From CAZGUX01 sp964529305 (GTDB lineage Bacteria > Acidobacteriota > Terriglobia > Bryobacterales > Bryobacteraceae), in assembly GCA_964529305.1 (NCBI GenBank), contig CAZGUX010000159.1:8595-72594 (forward strand): a stretch of 64,000 bases of DNA. Direction: 5' to 3'. Shown here piece by piece: positions 7,616 to 17,100 of this stretch. Position numbers and translations under genes: made by a program. Numbering within the stretch: position 1 is the first letter of the stretch; each line of letters starts with the position of its first letter. The notes under the pieces were generated by a model that searched no databases, was not told the DNA's origin, and was given only the letters and a program-made list of their open reading frames with translations.

Positions 7616-9862
7616 TTAGCGGTTCGGAGTCGAGGATTCTGCGGAGACGACGCCCCGGCCTGACTTGACGAGCCAATGCCGGAGCATCGCCGAAAAATCG
7701 CGGGCCAATTTCTCGGTGCGCAATTGCTCCACCGTGAACCGCATCTTTCGTCCCCAGTTCGGGTATTGCCACGTCGTCCCCGGTAGATTCTGCTGGTGAA
7801 TTTCTTTGGTCAGGTCTTCCTGATTGATCAGCAACAGGCGCGACGGGGCGAGCGCCAGGAACCCGACGATGGCATTGTGCAGTTCGCCGGTGAGTTCCGG
7901 CACATCGCGGGCGGAGCGCGGGAAGTAGCCGGGTAACAGGCCGAGCGAGAACAAGGCGTCCAGCATCTTCTGTTTGTCGGCCATTCTCGCTTCCCGCTGG
8001 AGGGCGTACAGGGCATCGCCGGTGAGAATGCCGGCCCGGCGGCGGAGTTCGATGTCCTCTCCTACCCAGAAGCCGGCCAAGGTTGGCAGATCGTGGGTAG
8101 TCGAGGAGACCAGGGCGTTCTGGGGATACTCACTGTGCGGCAGGAAGGAACCGTCGCGGCCGCGCTCGAAGTAGAACACGCGATAGCTGAAGATGCCGAA
8201 CTTCGCGAGCGCCTCGCGGATCGCCGGTTCGACCGTGCCCAAGTCTTCGCCGATCACGAGGAACTTCTGGCGGACGCTTTCGAGGGCCAGGATGCGCAGC
8301 AGATCCTCCCAGCGGTCGCGCACGTATGCGCCGGCGGTCGCGTCCGCGCCGTCGGGAATCCAATAGAGCCGGAAGAAGCGCATTACATGATCGATGCGCA
8401 AGGCTCCACCGTGCCGGGCGTTGTTGCGGATGGCATCGGCGAACAGGTGATAGCCGGTTTCGTAGTGACGGCGGGAGTTGGGCGGGGGGAAGGCCCAGTC
8501 CTGGCCGCCGGGCGCAAAGTCGTCGGGAGGAGAGCCGACGCGGCAACCGGAGACAAAATAGGGACGGTGGGCCCACAGGTCGGACCCGCAGCGATCGGTG
8601 GCCAACGCCAGGTCGTGATAGAGACCGATGCTCATACCGCGCTTCAACGCGTGGTGCTGAGCCCTCCCCAACTGCAGGTCCACCTGCCATTGCAGGTATT
8701 GATAGAAGAGCACCATTCGCCAGTGCTTGTCGCGGAATGCGCGGGTCTCGGCCGACTCCGGATCGTGATAGGCGGCCGGCCACCGCGGCCAGATCCAGGT
8801 GTCGGGATCGAGGCGGTGCATCCACTCGTCGAGGGCGCAATAGGTGGCAAAGTTTTCGAGCAGCGCGCCTTCGCGGCGAATGTACTCGCGCAGGCGCTTG
8901 GCGCGCGGCGAGGCCTGCCGCCATTCCTCGCGGAGAAATCGCGCGAAGACCAGCTTGAGCATGCCCAGTTTCCAGGCGGCGACGCCCTCGTAGTCGACGT
9001 ACTCGGCGGCGCGGAGCGCGGCGATCCGGCTCTGCGTCTCCGGGCGGTCCCAGAAGCGGCGGGCGCGGTCGCTGAGCACGAAGTCTTCCACCGACTCGAC
9101 ATCGAGATACAGGAAGTTCCGGTAGAAGACGCAGTTCGGCAGATACGGGCTGGAGTTGAACGGGCGGCGGTTATGGATGGCGTGCAGCGGGTTCAACGCG
9201 ATGAAGCCGGCGCCCAGCTCGTCCACGGCCCAATCGATGAGATCGCAAAGATCGCGGAAATCGCCGCAACCCCAATTGCGCTCCGACCGCACGCCGAAGA
9301 GGCTGATGGAGACTCCGGCGGTGTGAAGGACCTCGGGGGAGTACGCCCGATCGGGGGTCAGGATCAACCGCATCGACGCGGGTTCCAGGCCGTCAATCGA
9401 GCAAATCACATCGAAGTAGCCGAGCCCCAGCACCTCGGGGACTTGAACCTGCTTGCGGACGTATACGGTTCCGTCGATCACCGTTCGGGCTTCGGTCTCG
9501 ATACGGCTCAGATCGAGGCGGGAACGCATGCGGAGACCGCGCTCGTCGACGACCTCGAAGTAGGCGATCTTCCGCGAATCGGCCTCGGGCACGGTCAGCG
9601 GCACGGTGCGCGGGCGTTGCTCCGCGCTCAACACTTTGCAGGCGGGCAGCAAGCGGGTCCAATCCCGCCGTTCCTCGGCCGCGAGGTCCCGCGCGATGGC
9701 GCCCGCGCCGGTGGTGTCGACTCCGAGGGCTTGAAGGATCGCCAGGTTCGTGGCGGGAGATGTCTCGTGGCGGCGGCCCCAGATGTCGTGGAACTCAGGC
9801 TGGACTCCCCAGCGCTGGGCGGCGCGTTTCAGAATCTCGAGGAGGTCGTCGGCAGGTGTCAA
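7616..9862 (-). CDS. malQ: 4-alpha-glucanotransferase (GH77, amylomaltase)
   Basis: 748 residues; transfers alpha-1,4-glucan segments between maltodextrins in the cytoplasm. A ~170-residue N-terminal extension precedes the GH77 barrel. Family motifs are clear: VGSPPDDFAPGGQDWAFPP, RIDHVMRFFRLYWIPDG (with the nucleophile-region Asp in RIDH), VIGEDLGTVEP (acid/base Glu region) and TTHDLPTLAGFW. The start is a TTG at 9862; an in-frame stop lies only two codons upstream and no ATG is available, so the start is uncertain. Convergent with the propeller gene and divergent from nuoB. Confidence 0.93.
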   Translation of the reverse strand: MTPADDLLEILKRAAQRWGVQPEFHDIWGRRHETSPATNLAILQALGVDTTGAGAIARDLAAEERRDWTRLLPACKVLSAEQRPRTVPLTVPEADSRKIAYFEVVDERGLRMRSRLDLSRIETEARTVIDGTVYVRKQVQVPEVLGLGYFDVICSIDGLEPASMRLILTPDRAYSPEVLHTAGVSISLFGVRSERNWGCGDFRDLCDLIDWAVDELGAGFIALNPLHAIHNRRPFNSSPYLPNCVFYRNFLYLDVESVEDFVLSDRARRFWDRPETQSRIAALRAAEYVDYEGVAAWKLGMLKLVFARFLREEWRQASPRAKRLREYIRREGALLENFATYCALDEWMHRLDPDTWIWPRWPAAYHDPESAETRAFRDKHWRMVLFYQYLQWQVDLQLGRAQHHALKRGMSIGLYHDLALATDRCGSDLWAHRPYFVSGCRVGSPPDDFAPGGQDWAFPPPNSRRHYETGYHLFADAIRNNARHGGALRIDHVMRFFRLYWIPDGADATAGAYVRDRWEDLLRILALESVRQKFLVIGEDLGTVEPAIREALAKFGIFSYRVFYFERGRDGSFLPHSEYPQNALVSSTTHDLPTLAGFWVGEDIELRRRAGILTGDALYALQREARMADKQKMLDALFSLGLLPGYFPRSARDVPELTGELHNAIVGFLALAPSRLLLINQEDLTKEIHQQNLPGTTWQYPNWGRKMRFTVEQLRTEKLARDFSAMLRHWLVKSGRGVVSAESSTPNR

Positions 9863-9914
9863 TGCTCAAGTTTATCAAGAGAGGGCTGTGGAGAAACCAT
9901 GAGACAATGTCGTC

Positions 9915-10478
9915 ATGGCCGAGGTGAACGACACTCTCCCGATGGCGGCGGGACCCCAGGACCTGTTCGCGCGGCTGGACCGCGAAGCGATCGATGGCAA
10001 CCCTGTAGCCGATGGCATTCTGACGACCACGCTCGACGCAGCGATCAATTGGGCCCGCAAGAACTCCATCTGGCCGATGTCGTTCGGCCTGGCCTGTTGC
10101 GCCATCGAAATGATGGCCATGAGCGCCTCCCGGTTCGACATCTCGCGGTTCGGAGCGGAGGTCTTCCGGGGCACGCCCCGCCAGTCCGACCTAATGATCA
10201 TCGCCGGGCGGGTGACGAACAAGATGGCGCCAGTGGTCCGCCATCTGTATCAGCAGATGCCCGAGCCGAAATGGGTGATCTCGATGGGCGCCTGCGCCAC
10301 GTCCACGGGCGTCTTCAGCAACTACGCGCTGATCCCGGTGAACCAGGTGATCCCGGTGGACGTGTACGTACCGGGATGTCCTCCGAGACCCGAGCAACTG
10401 ATCTACGCGATCATGCTGCTCCAGAAGAAGATTCAGAAAGAGACAGGCACACTGAAGAGCGTGCTAAACATCGGCTGA
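9915..10478 (+). CDS. nuoB: NADH-quinone oxidoreductase subunit B (orphan copy)
   Basis: 187 residues; the complex I subunit that carries the N2 [4Fe-4S] cluster. The ligands are present: the tandem Cys pair at 61-62 (LACCAIEMMAM), Cys127 (SMGACATS) and Cys155 (VPGCPPRPE). The C-terminal region is typical and length is normal. No other nuo gene is next to it: upstream is malQ on the other strand, downstream is groES. It is therefore either a split-off member of a dispersed complex I set or a second copy. Confidence 0.95.
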   Translation: MAEVNDTLPMAAGPQDLFARLDREAIDGNPVADGILTTTLDAAINWARKNSIWPMSFGLACCAIEMMAMSASRFDISRFGAEVFRGTPRQSDLMIIAGRVTNKMAPVVRHLYQQMPEPKWVISMGACATSTGVFSNYALIPVNQVIPVDVYVPGCPPRPEQLIYAIMLLQKKIQKETGTLKSVLNIG

Positions 10479-10670
10479 CGGCGACTTACCTCCTCCCAGG
10501 ATTCAGGGCTCCCCTGCCGACTGATTCCGGGCCGGAAGAACGAGGCTGCCACAGAAGCTCACAGGCGCCCCGGAACACCCCTGATGACGTGTGACTGAAA
10601 ACGAGGCCAGGCTCGTACCCGCCTCCTGTCAAGAGCCAGAAGTATTTATTGTTCAGGTGGTTACAAGGAA
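10479..10670. other. Intergenic region between nuoB and the groESL promoter
   Basis: About 190 bases with no supported gene. No clear terminator with a T-tract follows nuoB, and I see no further recognisable signal here. Confidence 0.4.
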
Positions 10671-10673
10671 AAC

Positions 10674-10704
10674 TTGGCACTCCTCATGGGACTGTGCTAA
10701 TAAT
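10674..10704 (+). promoter_or_regulatory. CIRCE-like operator overlapping the groESL promoter
   Basis: TTGGCACTC (10674-10682), nine bases, then CTGTGCTAA (10692-10700). The CIRCE consensus for the HrcA repressor is TTAGCACTC-N9-GAGTGCTAA, so 15 of 18 positions match. The same bases form a plausible promoter: -35 TTGGCA (10674-10679) and -10 TAATAA/AATAAT (10698-10704). The repressor would thus occlude RNA polymerase until heat or misfolded protein inactivates HrcA. HrcA itself is not in the window. Confidence 0.75.
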
Positions 10705-10788
10705 AGACGGTGAGCTTGGAGCCACTAGGTCCCGAAGCTCGCGTCCACAGTATCAACAAATTACATCTGTTTGGAGGAAAGAACTTCG

Positions 10789-11094
10789 ATGAACATTCGC
10801 CCGCTGTACGACCGTATCGTGGTGAAGCGGATCGAAGAGCAGGAAACCGTCCGTGGCGGGATCATCATTCCTGACTCCGCGAAAGAGAAACCGCAGGAAG
10901 CTGAAGTGGTCGCGGTTGGCCATGGCAAGCGCCTGGAAGACGGAAAGCTGGTGCCCCTGGAAGTGAAGGTTGGCGACCGCATCCTGTTCGGCAAGTATTC
11001 CGGTAGCGACATCAAGATCGACGGCGAAGAGTACTTGATCATGCGCGAGGATGAAGTCCTCGGCATTCTGGCCCCGGTCGCAGTTGGCGCGTAG
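10789..11094 (+). CDS. groES: Co-chaperonin GroES
   Basis: 101 residues; the heptameric lid of the GroEL folding chamber. MNIRPLYDRIVVKRIE opens the protein, followed by the mobile-loop region ETVRGGIIIPDSAKEKPQ and the closing GVDDEVLG-type end (EDEVLGILA). The ATG at 10789 has a strong GGAGGAAA at 10773-10780, so the in-frame TTG at 10771 is not used. It sits behind the CIRCE-like operator and 68 bp before groEL. Confidence 0.97.
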   Translation: MNIRPLYDRIVVKRIEEQETVRGGIIIPDSAKEKPQEAEVVAVGHGKRLEDGKLVPLEVKVGDRILFGKYSGSDIKIDGEEYLIMREDEVLGILAPVAVGA

Positions 11095-11162
11095 CCTGAA
11101 GGCTCGCCATGCGTACGGGAAAGTAGTGCAAAAAGTTCTAGCATCAGGAGAAGAAAACAGCA

Positions 11163-12788
11163 ATGCCTGGTAAGCAGATTATTTACAGCGAGAGTGCGCG
11201 TCAGGCGATTCTGCGTGGCGTAAATCAGCTCGCCGATGCCGTGAAGGTGACCCTTGGCCCCAAGGGACGTAATGTCGTTCTGGAGAAAAAGTTCGGCGGT
11301 CCGAACATCACCAAAGACGGCGTGACGGTGGCGAAGGAGATCGAGCTCAAGGATCCGATCGAAAACATGGGAGCGCAGATGGTGCGCGAAGTGGCGTCGA
11401 AGACCTCCGACGTCGCCGGCGACGGCACCACGACCGCAACCATCCTGGCGCAGGCGATCTTCCGCGAGGGCGTGAAGGCCGTGGCCGCCGGGGCCAATCC
11501 GATGGCGCTGAAGCGCGGCATCGAAAAGGCCGTCGAGGCCGTGGTGAACGAAGTGAAGACGTTCTCCAAGCCGGTATCCGGTGAGATGATCGCGCAGGTT
11601 GGGACGATTTCGGCCAACAGCGACTTGACCATCGGGAACATCATCGCCGAAGCGATGAAGAAGGTGGGCAAGGACGGCGTCATCACCGTGGAAGAGTCCA
11701 AGACGATGACGACCGAACTGCAGACCGTGGACGGCATGCAGTTCGACCGCGGCTACCTGTCCCCGTATTTCGTGAGCGATCCGGACCGGATGGAGTGCGT
11801 CCTGGAGGATCCGTACATCCTCATTCACGAAAAGAAGATCAGCAACATGAAGGATCTGCTTCCGCTGCTCGAGCAGATCGCCCGCTCCGGCAAGCCGCTG
11901 CTGGTGATCGCCGAGGAAGTGGAAGGCGAAGCGCTCGCCACGCTGGTGGTGAACAAGCTGCGCGGCACGTTGAACGCCTGCTCGGTGAAGGCTCCGGGCT
12001 TCGGCGACCGCCGCAAGGCGATGATGGAAGATATCTCGATCCTGACCGGCGGCAAGGCGATCATGGAAGAGACCGGCATCAAGCTGGAAGGCGTTCGTCT
12101 GGAAGACTTGGGCCGGGCGAAGCGCGTGGTTGTCGACAAGGACAACACCACGATCATCGACGGCAACGGCACGCAGAAGACCATCGAAGGCCGGATCAAG
12201 CAGCTCCGCATGCAGATCGAGGAGACCACCTCGGACTATGACCGCGAGAAGCTGCAGGAGCGGCTGGCGAAGCTGGCCGGCGGCGTCGCGGTGATCAAAG
12301 TCGGGGCGGCGACCGAGACCGAAATGAAGGAAAAGAAGGCTCGTGTCGAGGATGCCCTGCATGCCACGCGCGCGGCTGTCGAGGAAGGAATTGTTCCCGG
12401 CGGCGGCGTGGCGCTGCTGCGGGCGGCGGCGGCGGTCAACTCGCTCCAGCTCGAAGGCGACGAGAAGATCGGCGCCAACATCGTGAAGCGCTCCTGCGAA
12501 GAGCCGCTGCGTCAGATCGTGGCGAACTCGGGCAGCGAGGGCTCGATTGTGGTCGAGAAGGTCCGCGAGAACAAGGCCGCGGCGTTCGGCTACAATGCCC
12601 AGACCGATGTGTATGAGGACCTGGTCGCGGCGGGCGTTATCGACCCGACCAAGGTCACCCGCACCGCGCTGCAGAACGCTTCGTCGATCGCGTCGCTGAT
12701 GCTGACGACGGAGGCGATGGTCGCCGAGATCCCGGAGAAGAAGCCGGCTCCGGCGCCGTCCGGCCACGGTCCTGAGATGGACTACTAG
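11163..12788 (+). CDS. groEL: Chaperonin GroEL
   Basis: 541 residues; ATP-driven folding chamber. The nucleotide site is intact (TLGPKGRNVVLE, and DVAGDGTTTATILAQ with the catalytic Asp). Apical and equatorial signatures are present (KAPGFGDRRKAMMEDI, EEGIVPGGGVALLRA). The C-terminus is unusual: instead of the flexible (GGM)n tail it ends APAPSGHGPEMDY, so only M-D-aromatic remains of the normal ending. Co-transcribed with groES and closed by a strong intrinsic terminator. Confidence 0.97.
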   Translation: MPGKQIIYSESARQAILRGVNQLADAVKVTLGPKGRNVVLEKKFGGPNITKDGVTVAKEIELKDPIENMGAQMVREVASKTSDVAGDGTTTATILAQAIFREGVKAVAAGANPMALKRGIEKAVEAVVNEVKTFSKPVSGEMIAQVGTISANSDLTIGNIIAEAMKKVGKDGVITVEESKTMTTELQTVDGMQFDRGYLSPYFVSDPDRMECVLEDPYILIHEKKISNMKDLLPLLEQIARSGKPLLVIAEEVEGEALATLVVNKLRGTLNACSVKAPGFGDRRKAMMEDISILTGGKAIMEETGIKLEGVRLEDLGRAKRVVVDKDNTTIIDGNGTQKTIEGRIKQLRMQIEETTSDYDREKLQERLAKLAGGVAVIKVGAATETEMKEKKARVEDALHATRAAVEEGIVPGGGVALLRAAAAVNSLQLEGDEKIGANIVKRSCEEPLRQIVANSGSEGSIVVEKVRENKAAAFGYNAQTDVYEDLVAAGVIDPTKVTRTALQNASSIASLMLTTEAMVAEIPEKKPAPAPSGHGPEMDY

Positions 12789-12814
12789 GCCGCGATTCCA
12801 GAGCCAACCCAACA

Positions 12815-12856
12815 GGCCGCGCCCCCAAAGTCCGGGGGCGCGGCCTTTCGCTTTTT
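12815..12856 (+). terminator. Intrinsic terminator of groESL
   Basis: Perfect 12-bp stem GGCCGCGCCCCC (12815-12826) with GGGGGCGCGGCC (12834-12845), a 7-base loop, then a T-rich tail TTTCGCTTTTT. It is placed 27 bp after the groEL stop. Confidence 0.9.
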
Positions 12857-12885
12857 GGGGCGGTGCGGGGTGACCGTCCCCGTAC

Positions 12886-14013
12886 TCAGATCATCAGATG
12901 CGAACCGGTTTGCGACGTATCGTATCCCGCCAGCACCTCCAGCTTTCGGCGGAGAGTGGCGCGCTGCAGGACGTCCAGAAACGCCTTCACGCTGGGAAGG
13001 TCTCCCGTGCGCCGCCGCATCACGAGGTCGTACCTGGCGCCCTGGAGCGGCACAAAGTCCAGACCGAAGGTCTGGGCAGCCGCCCTTGTGGCCATGCACG
13101 CGTCCGCCTCGCCGCGGGACACGACATACGCAGCGGGCAGGTGGCCGAACACCACATGGTCGAAACCCCGGACCTTGCCCTCGGGAACATGAGCGGCCTC
13201 CAGCAGTTTCTCCAGGAGAGCACGACTCCCGGAGCCAGGCTCCCGATTCACGAGACGGATCCCTTTGCGAGCCAGGTCTTCCGCCTTGCGAACTCCTTTT
13301 GGATTCCCCGGCGCCACGACGATCCCTTCTTCCCAGCGGGCAAACGTGACCACCAGAATTTCCTCGCCCGGAAACTGCGCGCGCACGTACGGCACGTTGA
13401 ACTCGCCGGTTTTCGGATCCTCCAGATGAGAACCCGCGATGTGAACCTTCCCTTCCCTGAGCCACGTAAGCGCCAGTTTGCTCGATGCCGCCGCCGAGAC
13501 GATTTCCACGCCGCTGGCCCGTTCGACCATATTGCAGAGGAGGCTGGTGGCCGGATCGCACCCGGCCAGGAGAAGGCGTCTTTGTGATGCTTCTTCCTTG
13601 GCAAACACCATGAGGTCCGCCCGGCCGCCGGCGCGATTGGTTCGCTGGATGATGCCATCGGCCACTGGCATGAAATAGGGGGTGTTCGGCACGGGGACGC
13701 TCACCCATCGCGACCCGATCTGACAAATGCGAACCGGCTGCCCGCTGGCGGGCTTCGAGGCGCTGAGAACCTCCGCCGTCACGGATTCCGGATGGTTCGG
13801 CGCCGATGCGCTCAAGGAGAACAGCTCGTCGATACCGACTTCCAACTCGCGCGCCATCAAAAGCGCGACCTCGGTATTGGGAACGTACGTTCCGGCCTCG
13901 ATGGCATAGATGGTCTGGCGGCTAACGCTGACGCGCCTGGCAAGATCCGATGCGCCGATTCCCCGGCTTTTGCGAATCTGGGCCAGGCGGTTCTCGATGA
14001 TCGTCTTAGGCAA
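12886..14013 (-). CDS. HTH transcriptional regulator with periplasmic-binding-like domain (PBP_like), probably molybdate-type
   Basis: 375 residues. An N-terminal XRE-type helix-turn-helix (about residues 5-65: LAQIRKSRG, VSRQTIYAIEAG, YVPNTEVAL) is fused to a C-terminal PBP_like domain (about 90-360; GCDPATSLL, HIAGSHLEDP, NREPGSGSR, GEADACMATRAAA). This domain is related to anion-binding proteins and MoeA-linked domains; such regulators generally sense molybdate or related oxyanions, which is knowledge of the family. The start is TTG at 14013, supported by GGGGAA about 6 nt upstream and by the family-like opening MPKTIIENRLAQIR. It sits 3' of a broken oxidoreductase tail whose stop is one base from this start, suggesting an ancestral operon. 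Confidence 0.85.
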   Translation of the reverse strand: MPKTIIENRLAQIRKSRGIGASDLARRVSVSRQTIYAIEAGTYVPNTEVALLMARELEVGIDELFSLSASAPNHPESVTAEVLSASKPASGQPVRICQIGSRWVSVPVPNTPYFMPVADGIIQRTNRAGGRADLMVFAKEEASQRRLLLAGCDPATSLLCNMVERASGVEIVSAAASSKLALTWLREGKVHIAGSHLEDPKTGEFNVPYVRAQFPGEEILVVTFARWEEGIVVAPGNPKGVRKAEDLARKGIRLVNREPGSGSRALLEKLLEAAHVPEGKVRGFDHVVFGHLPAAYVVSRGEADACMATRAAAQTFGLDFVPLQGARYDLVMRRRTGDLPSVKAFLDVLQRATLRRKLEVLAGYDTSQTGSHLMI

Positions 14014-14014
14014 G

Positions 14015-14184
14015 CTATTTCCCCAGGTGCACCACTACCCGCTTCCGGCTTGTCTCGCGGCACAATCAGGCGGAAGCGTCCCCGCGAGCCGGCCAGCAGG
14101 ATCCGACTGTCGAGAGAGGCCGGGTCGACCTCCCCGAGCGAGAATACCACTGGATATCCGTCCCGCGCTTCATGACGCCGCACC
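14015..14184 (-). pseudogene. C-terminal remnant of a probable molybdopterin-dependent oxidoreductase
   Basis: Between the TonB receptor stop and the regulator start, the minus strand encodes ARDGYPVVFSLGEVDPAS, then RILLAG and GRFRLIVPRDK. That pattern (DGY..VFSL.E.DP....R.LLA....G..RLVVP.DK) is the C-terminal end of small sulfite-oxidase-fold molybdopterin oxidoreductases. No start codon or Moco-binding part is present. After PRDK the frame must shift by one base to reach SRKRVVVHLGK and a TAG at 14015-14017. I therefore read it as a 5'-truncated, probably frameshifted relic cut by the receptor gene. The family match is from motif memory. Confidence 0.45.
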
Positions 14185-14185
14185 C

Positions 14186-17100
14186 TCAGAAGTGGATCTT
14201 GAGAACGAACTCGAACACGCGGGGGTCCAGGACCGTAGCGATCGAGCCGAACGCCGGACTCCCGAAACTGCCGTTCGGATTTCCCAGCGGGGGCGTGTTG
14301 GTGACGTTGAACGCCTCGGCCCGGAACTCGGTGCGGATCCGCTCGGAGATCGTGAACGTCTTGCCGGCCATCAGGTCGGCTGTCCGGTATCCGGGCCCGG
14401 TCACCGGGTTGCGGGAACTGGCGCCGATGGTGAATTGCGGAGCCTGAGTGAACGCCGCTGTGTTGAAGTAGCGCGCCAGGGTTCGCTGGCCGGAAGACAG
14501 GCTTGGGTCCGCCACGCGGTTCGGCCGCTGAATTCCGAAACCGGCGAAAGCGTTCAGATTGGTGGCCTGCGTGACGGCGATCGGGCTGCCCGACTGCATC
14601 CGAACGATTCCACCCACTTGCCATCCGCCGCCGAAGACGTCGCGCCAGCCGCGCAACGACCGGTTCCGGCCTCTTCCAAACGGCAATTCGTAAACAAAGC
14701 CGCTCGATAGAATGTGGGGCACGTTGCCCGTGGAGACATCCTTCTCCAGCCGCTTGTTGTAACTGTCCGCGGCCTGGAAGTTTGCCACCGGCCCGGTCAG
14801 CACGGCCGAATCGAAGACGGCGCCGGCATCGTCGATCAGCCGGGAGAACGTGTAGACCACGCTGAACGTGAGCCCGCCTGAAAAGCGCTTCTCGACGCGC
14901 GACTGGAATGAATGATACGTGGAGTGGCCGATGTTGTTGCGGTAGAGGGTGACCGTGGTGAACCGCGGGAAGGGCCGCAGCAGTTGCGCGCGGGCGAGGG
15001 TCGGAGCTCCCGGAGACGTGTTCGCGGGAATCTGTCCGAGGTACGGATTCGACACCTGCCGGGTCAGTTGCGCGCCGGACGAAAGTTGCTCGAGCGTAAG
15101 TTGGTTCAGGTTCACGTCGGGCACGCCCAGGCGCGTCAACTTCGATCCCAGGTACCCTGCTTCCAGGCTCCAGTTCTCGCCAACCGTCTTTTGCAGAGTC
15201 AGATTCCATTGCTGCGCATAGCCGCTGCCGTTGTTCCGCTGTACTCCGAAGACGCCCTGCCCAAGACCTGCGTCCGGACCCGGGGGCTGGGGAGTCACCG
15301 TCGGGCCGTGGGAGAGAATGAATGCGGGGTTGATATTGTCGAGGGTCTGCTGGCCAAGCGTCTGGATGAACGGAAACAAGGGCGTCGTGAACGGCGTCGT
15401 GATTCCGGCCTGCTCGATCCAGGTGAGGGAGTACCCGGACCGGATCACGAACGAGTCCGTCATCTTGAATGCCAGACCCACGCGGGGGCCGAAGTTCGCC
15501 TTCTCCAGATTTCGCGCGGTCCCCGGAAATCCATCGCGGCCGAGGTAATCCAGCTTCTGTGTTTGCAGATTGAAGACGGCGCCGCGATCGCCGGCGACGG
15601 TTGAAGGGAAATTGAGCGTGTAGCGAACGCCCAGGTTGACGGTGAGGCGGCGTGTAGCCCGCCAATCGTCCTGGAGAAAGAACTCGGCGATGGCGGCGCG
15701 GGGCCTGAGCACCTCCGACTGCGCATCAATGGTGAAGCGCGTGACAGGGCCCGACAGGAACGAAGCGAAGCTGTTGCCGGTATTGGCCACCGGCGTCCCC
15801 GCCGCGCTCAGGCCGGCCGTGAAGATATTCGTGAATTGGAAGTTCCCGGTGGGGCTGGGGGGCTGCAGCACGTCGAGCCGCTCCAGGCGGATATCGGCGC
15901 CGGCCTTGAGGCTGTGAGTCCTCCTGATCCACGAGAAGCTGTCAATCAACTGGGTGACGGACGTGGTGAACCGGGCATTGCCGTTCGCCGGCGGCCCAAG
16001 CTGCTGCAGTCCGACGACATCGTAGGTTGGCAGCACGTCCTGAAACGATGTCAACGGGAGGTTTGGGATCTGCGACAGTTGACTCGCCGATTGGCCCGTG
16101 GCGAGAGCGGATCGGCGGAAACCCCGCCGCGTGAAGCCGGCGCGGACTTGATTTACCGCGGTGGGCGTCAGGTTCCAACTATGCTCGCCGACGACGCTGT
16201 CGGCGCGCGTCAGCGTCCGTCCGATGAACGCCGCCGTGAAGGCGCCGCTGCCATCGGGCAGCGGGGCGGTTGGTTCCGAGTCGTCACGCAAGTACGAATA
16301 CCGGCTGAAAATCCTGTGGCGCGCGCCGAGATAGTGATCCAGCCGGAGATCGAACTGGTCCTGCGCCGTGGTGTCGGCCCCAACCCGGCGGTAGTTGTTG
16401 GCCGTCGCCTCGTTGATGCCGTTGAACACATTGGGCGCCGGATACCGGCCGGCGACCGCGCGCGCCGCCGGGTCGAACCTGGCGGCGGGAATGGTGTTCC
16501 CCGGAAACGGATCGCGGACGAAACCCGACGGTCCCTGGCTGGTCGTTCGAGGGTCGAAGATGGGCTGCGCAAACACGCCGCGCTTTTGCGCGCTGGTGGG
16601 GACCGTGCTGGTCCGCACGACTCCGGTGTCCAGACGGGTTCCCTGCCAATCGGCGAAGAAGAAGGTCTTGTTCTTCCGGACCGGGCCGCCCGCGACGAAT
16701 CCGTACTGGTTCCGCCGGAATCGAGGCTTGGCTCCCGCCGTCGCGAACAAGTTCCGGGCGTTCAGCGTTTCGTTGCGGAAGAACTCGAACAGCGTGCCGT
16801 GCAACCGGTTCGACCCCGACTTCTGATTGACCATGATCACGCCGCCGTTGGAACGCCCGTATTCCGCCGAGGGGCTGTTGGTCTCGACGCGAAACTCCTC
16901 GATGGCATCGACGATGGGATAGAAAGCCACCTGGCCGGGCTCGGGCTGCAGCACGCTGATACCGTCGTAGATGTACTCGCTCACGCGCGGACGGCTGCCG
17001 TTGACGCGCGGCAGGAGATTGCCGGGAGGCAGATTCACTCCAGGCGACAGGGCAATCAACGGAACGAAATTCCTCCCGTCCAGGGGAAGCCCCACTACTC

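Noticed and set aside
8093..10594. Very long plus-strand open frame opposite malQ
   Set aside because: Result of high GC at third positions; composition is abnormal and it crosses malQ, nuoB and intergenic DNA.
10761..12812. Long minus-strand frame opposite groES-groEL
   Set aside because: Antisense shadow of conserved chaperone genes.
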